A stretch of DNA of 64,000 bases from Actinokineospora iranica (GTDB lineage: Bacteria > Actinomycetota > Actinomycetes > Mycobacteriales > Pseudonocardiaceae), in the NCBI RefSeq assembly GCF_900101685.1, contig NZ_FMZZ01000012.1:124001-188000 (forward strand), written 5' to 3'. Each line of letters begins with the position of its first letter. The first letter of the stretch is position 1. Under the pieces are notes generated by a model, which saw only the letters and a program-made list of their open reading frames with translations, did no database searches and had not been told where the DNA came from. The translations under genes and the position numbers were made by a program. Below, in pieces: positions 58,640 through 64,000 of this stretch.

Positions 58640-60999
58640 ACCAGCCGCCACCCGACCCGAGACCGCACGACTGGCGGCTGCTGTCCGGCGCGCTGGCCGT
58701 GTGGCTGGCGGCGCTGCTGGGACTGCTCGTGCACTGGTCGCTGGCGGTCGTCGTCGGCAGCCTCGCGGCTCTCGCCGGGGCCGCCCACACCCGGTGCCGC
58801 GGGCGCCGCGCGCGCGATGGGCCCGCTCGGTTGGCCGCCGGAGTGCCGCTGTTCGTCTGCGGGGTGCTCGCCGTGTGGCCGGTCGCCGCGCGGATCCACG
58901 AGGCCGCGGCGGACCCGCTCCGGGTGGAGGCGGCCCGAGGTGCGGCGGCCCGGCTCCAGGTCGAGGTCGTCGAGCGGCCCAGACCGGTGCGGGCGGCCGG
59001 ATTCGGCGGCCTGCCGTCCGGGGTCCACTCGGTCGTCGTGCCCGCGGTCGCGCTGCCCTCCGGGGCCCGAATCCTGATCCTGGCCCCGGTGGACCGGTGG
59101 GCGGCGTTGCTGCCCGGTCAGCAGGCCGTCGCCGAGGGCACGCTCGCCCCGGCTGAGGGCGGCACGCTCACCGTGGCCGTGCTTCGCGTCCGGGGGTCAC
59201 CGGCATCCGTCGGCGACGCGCCCGCCTGGCAACGGGCGGCCCACGCGCTCCGTGCGGGCCTTCGGCAGGCGTCGGAAGTGCTCGACCCCGAGTCAGCCGG
59301 ACTGCTGCCCGCGCTGGTCGTCGGTGACAAGGACGGCATGTCCACCACGGTCGAGGACGAGTTTCGCGTCGCCGGGATGTCGCATTTGCTGGCCGTTAGC
59401 GGTGCCAACCTGGCCATTGTCTGTGTCGCCGTTCTCTACCTGTTGCGGTTGGCTCGGATCGGCCCGCGGGGGTCGGCCGCGGGTGCGCTGTGCGCGCTCG
59501 TCGGATACGTGCTCCTGGCTGGTCCTGAACCCAGTGTTCTGCGGGCCGGGGTCATGGGCGCGGTCGGCCTGCTCGCGCTCGCCCTCGGGCGGGAACGGTC
59601 CGCGCTGCCCGCGCTGGGAGCGGCGATGATCGTGCTCGTCGTGCACGACCCGGCGATGGCTGTCGCGTTCGGGTTCGTGCTGTCGGTACTGGCTACCGGT
59701 GCGCTGGTCCTGCTCGCGCCGAAGTGGACGCGGCGGCTCACTCGGCGGGGCGTGCCCCGGATCGTGGCCGAGGCGCTCGCCGTGCCCGCGGCGGCACACC
59801 TGGTCACGGCGCCGGTCGTGGCCGGGATGAGCGGGCAGGTCAGCCTCGTCGCGGTGGCGGCGAACCTCGCCGCCGCTCCGGTCGTCGCGCCCGCGACGGT
59901 GCTCGGGGTGTTGGCCGCGTTGGTGATGCCGGTCTTGCCGTGGCTCGCGGAGTGGCTGGCGCGGCTCGCGGGCCCCGAGGTCGGGTGGCTGGTCACGGTC
60001 GGCCGGACCGCCGCCGGGATGCCGGGAGCCGCCCTGGACTGGCCCGCGGGATGGTGGGGCGGGGCGGCGCTGCTTCTGACAGCCGTCGCGGTGGCGGTGG
60101 CGATGCGTCGGCGCACGGCGCGGTTGGTGGCCGGGCTGGGGCTCACCGCGGTTCTGCTGGTGGTGATCCCGGTCCGGGTCATCGCTCCGGGCTGGCCGCC
60201 GTCCGGCTGGGCTGCGGTGGCGTGCGATGTCGGACAAGGGGACGCGGTCGCACTGTCCACAGCGGACCCAGGCAGGGCCGTGCTGGTCGACACCGGGCCC
60301 GAATCGGCCCCGACGCGGGAGTGCCTGAACCGGCTGGGGGTCGACCGGATTCCCTTGGTGATCCTCAGCCATCTGCACGCGGACCACGTGGGTGGTCTGT
60401 CGGCGGTGTTATCCGGTCACGCGGTCGGCGCCGTCGCGGTCGGTCCCGGGCGGGCGCCGGAGTGGGCCTGGCGGCAGGTGCGCGAGGAAGCGGCCGACGC
60501 CGGTGTCCCGCTCGTGCAGTTGACGGCCGGGCAGCGGATGAGCTGGCCGGGCCTTGCCGTGGAAGTCCTTGCCCCGCGGACGAAGGAGGCCGAGCCCGCC
60601 GAAGCGGACGGCACGCAGATCAACAACCGCTCGGTCGTGCTCAGGGCGACCACCCGCGCCGGGCGGCTGCTGCTGACCGGGGACATCGAACTCGCGGCAC
60701 AGGCGGACCTGCTGACCGCGGGCGTCGACCTGTCCGCCGACGTCGTCAAGGTCCCGCATCACGGAAGTCGTTACACCGCACCGGAGTTCCTCGCAGCCAT
60801 CGGCGCGCGCGTGGCCATGGTCAGCGTCGGCGCCGGGAACCGCTACGGCCACCCGAGCCCGCGCACGTTGGGAAGCCTTGCCCAGAAGGGAGTTCTGATC
60901 GTCCGGACCGACACCGGAGGCGATTGCGCGGTGGTCGAGGACGGCGGGAAGCCCGCCGCGATGGTGCGCGGCGAGCCCAGATCCCCTCCTGGCCGCTGA
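58636..60999 (+). CDS. comEC: ComEC/Rec2-type DNA uptake channel
   Basis: 787 residues, about a dozen helices. Competence domain (about 180-480, with MSHLLAVSGANLAIV), then a C-terminal metallo-beta-lactamase domain beginning CDVGQGDAVALSTADPG with LSHLHADHVGG and PHHGS. Carries single-stranded DNA across the membrane and may degrade the other strand. No other competence genes are in the window. Confidence 0.93.
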   Translation: MNQPPPDPRPHDWRLLSGALAVWLAALLGLLVHWSLAVVVGSLAALAGAAHTRCRGRRARDGPARLAAGVPLFVCGVLAVWPVAARIHEAAADPLRVEAARGAAARLQVEVVERPRPVRAAGFGGLPSGVHSVVVPAVALPSGARILILAPVDRWAALLPGQQAVAEGTLAPAEGGTLTVAVLRVRGSPASVGDAPAWQRAAHALRAGLRQASEVLDPESAGLLPALVVGDKDGMSTTVEDEFRVAGMSHLLAVSGANLAIVCVAVLYLLRLARIGPRGSAAGALCALVGYVLLAGPEPSVLRAGVMGAVGLLALALGRERSALPALGAAMIVLVVHDPAMAVAFGFVLSVLATGALVLLAPKWTRRLTRRGVPRIVAEALAVPAAAHLVTAPVVAGMSGQVSLVAVAANLAAAPVVAPATVLGVLAALVMPVLPWLAEWLARLAGPEVGWLVTVGRTAAGMPGAALDWPAGWWGGAALLLTAVAVAVAMRRRTARLVAGLGLTAVLLVVIPVRVIAPGWPPSGWAAVACDVGQGDAVALSTADPGRAVLVDTGPESAPTRECLNRLGVDRIPLVILSHLHADHVGGLSAVLSGHAVGAVAVGPGRAPEWAWRQVREEAADAGVPLVQLTAGQRMSWPGLAVEVLAPRTKEAEPAEADGTQINNRSVVLRATTRAGRLLLTGDIELAAQADLLTAGVDLSADVVKVPHHGSRYTAPEFLAAIGARVAMVSVGAGNRYGHPSPRTLGSLAQKGVLIVRTDTGGDCAVVEDGGKPAAMVRGEPRSPPGR

Positions 61000-61164
61000 A
61001 ATCTCGGCGGCGGGCATCGCCACGCCATCGCCTCGGCACGGCCGTGAACCCCGCTGGGGAACTGAAGCCTGTCCGGTCACCAAACACCGGGCGGGGCGAT
61101 CAGCCGTGCTCTCCTTGGACGGCAAGGCGTTGTCCGGGGAGTCGGTGCGCGGTGGGTGGGACGG

Positions 61165-61197
61165 CAGTGGCCGCACCCCGCCGGGGTGCGGCCACTG
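61165..61197. terminator. Bidirectional terminator
   Basis: 16-bp perfect stem CAGTGGCCGCACCCCG / CGGGGTGCGGCCACTG with a one-base loop centre, between convergent comEC and thrC. Confidence 0.85.
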
Positions 61198-61213
61198 GGC
61201 CACGCGTCGTGGG

Positions 61214-62479
61214 TCAGCCGCGGGCGAGGACCTCGCGGACCGCGGCGGCGGTCGGAGGGATGGTGGCGCGCGGGCCGATGTGGTCCTGGACCGCGTCGAG
61301 GGTCTTGAGGCCGTCGCCGGTGATGAGGAGGACGGTTTCGGCGTCGGGGTCGATCTGGCCGCTTTCGATGAGCTTCTTCGCCGTGGCGACGGTCACGCCG
61401 CCCGCGGTCTCGGCGAAGATGCCCTCGGTGCGGGCCAGCAGGCGGATGCCCTCGACGACCTCGGCGTCGGTGACGTCCTCGACCGCGCCGCCCGTGCGGC
61501 GGACCGAGTCGAGCACGTACGGGCCATCGGCGGGGGCGCCGATCGCCAGCGAGCGGGCGATGGTGTCCGGCTTGACCGGGCGGATCACGTCGTGGCCGGA
61601 CTTGAACGCCGTGGAGACAGGGGAGCAGCCGGTGGCCTGCGCGCCGAACACGCGGTACGGGGTCGCCTCGACCAGGCCAAGCTCGCCCAGCTCGCGGAAC
61701 GCCTTGTCGACCTTGGTCAGCTGGGAGCCGGACGCGACCGGCACCACGATCTGCCGCGGGAGCCGCCAGCCGAGCTGCTCGGCGACCTCGTAGCCCAGGG
61801 TCTTGGAGCCCTCGGCGTAGTACGGGCGGACGTTGACGTTCACGAACGCCCAGTTCTCGTGCTCGGCGGCGAGCTCGGTGGCGAGCCGGTTGACGTCGTC
61901 GTAGTTGCCGTCGACGGCGATCAGCGCGCCGTCGTAGACCGCCGTGGTCAAAATCTTCGCCCGCTCCAGCGACGACGGGATCAGCACGACCGAGTCCCAG
62001 CCCGCGCGGGCCGCCGCCGCCGCGACCGCGTTGGCGAGGTTGCCGGTGGACGGGCACGCCAGCACGCTGAAGCCGAGCTGGCGGGCGGCGGCGAGCGCGA
62101 CCGCGACGACGCGGTCCTTGAACGAGTGCGTGGGGTTGCCGGTGTCGTCCTTGACCCACAGCGACTTCACGCCGAGCGCGGCGGCGAGGCGGTCGGCCTT
62201 GACCAGCCGGGTCATGCCCGGGTCGGTGTTGGGGTGGGCGGCGACGTCGGTGGGGACGGGCAGCAGCCCCCGGTAGCGCCAAATCGACTGGGGTCCCGCT
62301 TCGATGTCGGCCCGGGTGATGTTCCCGAACTCATAGGCGACCTCGAGCGGGCCGAAACACTCCGCACAGGCGAACTCGGCGGCGAGTGGGATCTGGTGGC
62401 CGCATTCACGGCAGGAGAGCGCCCGGGCGGGGCCGAGGTCGTAGGCGCTGGTCTGCTGGACGTCAACGGTCGATGTCAT
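61214..62479 (-). CDS. thrC: Threonine synthase
   Basis: 421 residues from ATG 62479. N-terminal zinc-ribbon-like CRECGHQIPL ... CAECFGPL, then the PLP fold II: Lys in GNPTHSFKDR, SSTGNLANAVAA-like CPSTGNLANA, GSQLTKVDKAF. Converts O-phosphohomoserine to threonine. The leader holds a SAM riboswitch whose 3' helix strand overlaps the ribosome binding site GAGGAG (62495-62490). Last step of the branch shared with methionine. Confidence 0.95.
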   Translation of the reverse strand: MTSTVDVQQTSAYDLGPARALSCRECGHQIPLAAEFACAECFGPLEVAYEFGNITRADIEAGPQSIWRYRGLLPVPTDVAAHPNTDPGMTRLVKADRLAAALGVKSLWVKDDTGNPTHSFKDRVVAVALAAARQLGFSVLACPSTGNLANAVAAAAARAGWDSVVLIPSSLERAKILTTAVYDGALIAVDGNYDDVNRLATELAAEHENWAFVNVNVRPYYAEGSKTLGYEVAEQLGWRLPRQIVVPVASGSQLTKVDKAFRELGELGLVEATPYRVFGAQATGCSPVSTAFKSGHDVIRPVKPDTIARSLAIGAPADGPYVLDSVRRTGGAVEDVTDAEVVEGIRLLARTEGIFAETAGGVTVATAKKLIESGQIDPDAETVLLITGDGLKTLDAVQDHIGPRATIPPTAAAVREVLARG

Positions 62480-62489
62480 CGCGAGGTAT

Positions 62490-62622
62490 CTCCTCATCTA
62501 TCCCGCTGCGCGGGTCGGAATTGGCACCGTGGTCGTCCGCCTCCTCGCGATGAGGAAGTGACGCGTAACGCCGGTTGCCGGGGCTTCTTCGGGCCGATCC
62601 CTCTGCCCCTCTGGATGAGCGG
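62490..62622 (-). promoter_or_regulatory. SAM riboswitch (SAM-I/IV type) upstream of thrC
   Basis: Minus strand from 62619: P1 CTCATC, CAGAGGGGCAGAGGGATC, GGCCCGAAGAAGCCCCGGCAACC-like core (GGCCC, then AGCCCCGGCAACC), a P3 arm, GGTGCCAATTCC, hairpin CCCGCGCAGCGGG, and P1' GATGAG (62498-62493). All are hallmarks of the SAM-I clan. P1' shares three bases with the SD, so SAM binding would block translation initiation. Confidence 0.88.
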
Positions 62623-62782
62623 TATTCAGTTGTGGCCGGAGCGCGCCGAAGCGGGCCCGCGACTTGCCCGCCACGCTACGGCACCACGAACGCGATCGGC
62701 CAGTCCCATGTCCAGTATTCGAGAGCGGGAGCCTGTTCGTCTGCTCACTTGGGTGCGGCGCGGCCGTGGGAGGATCGCGGGC

Positions 62783-63760
62783 GTGAACTCGCCCGCGGTC
62801 ACGCCAGCCCCGCTGCAACTCGTGCTCGGGGAAGAGGAGCTGCTGGTCGAACGCGCCATCCGCGCCGCGCTCGACACCGCCCGGCTCGCCGACCCCGCCG
62901 CCGACCTGACCCGGCTCCGGGTGGCTGATCTCACAGGCCCTGAGCTGGCCGAACTCGTCAGTCCCTCGCTGTTCGCCGAGGGGCGGGTGATCGTCCTCGA
63001 CGCCGCCCACGAGGCGACCCAGGACATCGCCGCGCTGGTCGTGTCCTACGCCAAGGCGCCTGCCGAGGGGATCGTGCTGGTCGTCGTGCACAACGGCGGC
63101 GGACGCAAGGCGGGCAAGGACATCGTGGCCGCCATGCGCAAGGCCGGTGCGGTGGTCACCGAGTGCGCCAAGATCACCAAGTCCTCCGAGCGGGAGGCGT
63201 TCGTCCGCAACGAGATCCGGCGGGCGGGCGGCAAGACCGATCCGGCGGCGGTGGCGGCGCTCATCGACTCCGTCGGCTCCGACCTGCGTGAACTCGCGGC
63301 GGCGGCGGGGCAGCTCGTCGCCGACACCGGTGGGGCGGTGACCGAGGAGGCGGTCCGGCGGTATCACCGCGGGCGGGCGGACGTCACCGGGTTCGCCGTC
63401 GCCGAGAAGGCCGTGACCGGGGACCTGGCCGGGGCGATGGAGGCGCTGCGCTGGGCCATGAACCTCGGGGTTCCGCACGTCCTGGTGGCCGACGCGCTCG
63501 CCGACGCCGTGCGGACCGTGGCCAGGGTGGCGGGCGCGGGCCGCGCGGACCCGTTCCGGCTGGCGGGCGAGTTGGGGATGCCCGCGTGGAAGGTGAAGAA
63601 GGCGCTGGGCCAGGCCAGGGGCTGGCAGCCCGCGGGCCTCGCGGAGGCCATGCGCGTGGTGGCCGAGGTGAACGCCGACGTCAAGGGCGTCGCGGCGGAC
63701 GCGGACTACGCACTGGAACGGGCGGTGCTGCGGCTCGTCCACGCGCACCGGCGAGACTGA
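62783..63760 (+). CDS. holA: DNA polymerase III subunit delta
   Basis: 325 residues from GTG 62783, with GGGAGG upstream. Clamp-loader delta subunit: LVLGEEELLVERAIRAAL at the N-terminus, the AAA+-like lid, and a C-terminal collar helix set (PFRLAGELGMPAWKVKKALGQ). Opens the beta clamp. Follows comEC-thrC as in other actinobacteria. The much longer upstream ORF extension is antisense to thrC and is not real. Confidence 0.95.
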   Translation: MNSPAVTPAPLQLVLGEEELLVERAIRAALDTARLADPAADLTRLRVADLTGPELAELVSPSLFAEGRVIVLDAAHEATQDIAALVVSYAKAPAEGIVLVVVHNGGGRKAGKDIVAAMRKAGAVVTECAKITKSSEREAFVRNEIRRAGGKTDPAAVAALIDSVGSDLRELAAAAGQLVADTGGAVTEEAVRRYHRGRADVTGFAVAEKAVTGDLAGAMEALRWAMNLGVPHVLVADALADAVRTVARVAGAGRADPFRLAGELGMPAWKVKKALGQARGWQPAGLAEAMRVVAEVNADVKGVAADADYALERAVLRLVHAHRRD

Positions 63761-63891
63761 CCGCGCTGGAAACACGCTCGGGCGCCTGCTCGCGTGCCGT
63801 TCACGCGTCGAAGTGCGATCGGCGGGTCCCGCGCTCACCTGTCTGGTGGGGCCTGTCGTTCGGTCGCTTCGGATGGCCCTGGAGACGGGAG

Positions 63892-64000
63892 TCAGCGGGG
63901 CGTGGCGCGGCTTTCCAGGATCTCGGCTCGCTTGGCAAGGCGGTGGTGGCGGCGGATCTCGGCTTCGCGGAGGCGGCGCTCGTCTTCGGGGGTTTCGGGT
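63892..64000 (-). CDS. 3' end of an unidentified gene (partial)
   Basis: Open to the window edge. The last 35 codons read PETPEDERRLREAEIRRHHR then LAKRAEILESRATPR, a highly charged helix. Codon bias is good. It is not the C-terminus of S20, which often lies near holA. Product cannot be named. Confidence 0.6.
   Translation of the reverse strand, partial: PETPEDERRLREAEIRRHHRLAKRAEILESRATPR

Noticed and set aside
61106-62782. Upstream extension of holA
   Set aside because: Antisense to thrC; the GTG at 62783 has a good SD and the known N-terminus.

Overview
The window is high-GC actinobacterial chromosome, most likely from a mycothiol-producing member of the Pseudonocardiales. The signs are mycoredoxin, an Rv2466c-type mycothiol-dependent reductase, the ClpP1/ClpP2 pair, SCO5389- and DUF5130-family proteins, many GTG starts, and gene order close to (but inverted from) the M. 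tuberculosis block running roughly from Rv2468c to Rv2413c as I remember it. The genus is inference; no 16S gene is present.

Layout. Positions 1-1.3 kb hold the most unusual gene: a minus-strand ORF of 426 codons behind a good ribosome binding site, made almost entirely of about 48 GTRVT repeats in 6- and 9-residue units. Next come ctaJ and a DUF5130 gene (overlapping), a candidate leaderless mini-gene, pepN, the mycothiol-linked reductase and an aldehyde dehydrogenase (1.6-7.6 kb). From 7.6 to 15.6 kb lie an MBL hydrolase, DUF429, rpiB-nei, tRNA-Pro and tRNA-Gly, a Nudix-like protein, a GNAT, a DUF1542-like membrane protein, SCO5389 and an LLM oxidoreductase, with two inverted copies of a 140-bp dispersed repeat. 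The protein quality-control block tig-clpP1-clpP2-clpX spans 15.7-20.0 kb. Accessory genes follow (20-30.7 kb): hydrolases, CaiB-fdhD, an SDR, mycoredoxin and an FdhF/YdeP molybdoenzyme whose maturation factor would be FdhD, together with repeat-rich gaps.

Two different valyl-tRNA synthetases face away from each other at 31.0-36.2 kb. They are followed by folC-DUF4233, a decayed phoD-type phosphatase, a secreted protein and ndk. The 40-50.7 kb core holds a radical SAM protein pair (split by an oppositely oriented S8 protease gene), rne, rplU, rpmA, obgE and proB. A repeat-rich 0.87 kb gap and a RecQ-type helicase with a phosphoribosyltransferase-like tail precede nadD-rsfS-gpgP-octT-degV (NAD synthesis, ribosome silencing, methylglucose lipopolysaccharide precursors) and comEA-comEC (DNA uptake). 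The window ends with thrC, preceded by a clear SAM riboswitch, holA, and the 3' end of an unidentified gene.

Most genes are housekeeping and well conserved. Novelty is concentrated in the GTRVT-repeat protein, the tandem and dispersed repeats, several genes too short for routine calling, the divergent second ValRS, the SAM riboswitch on a threonine gene, and a tRNA-Glu-like stretch in the rplU leader. All calls were made by reading the sequence; no searches were run.
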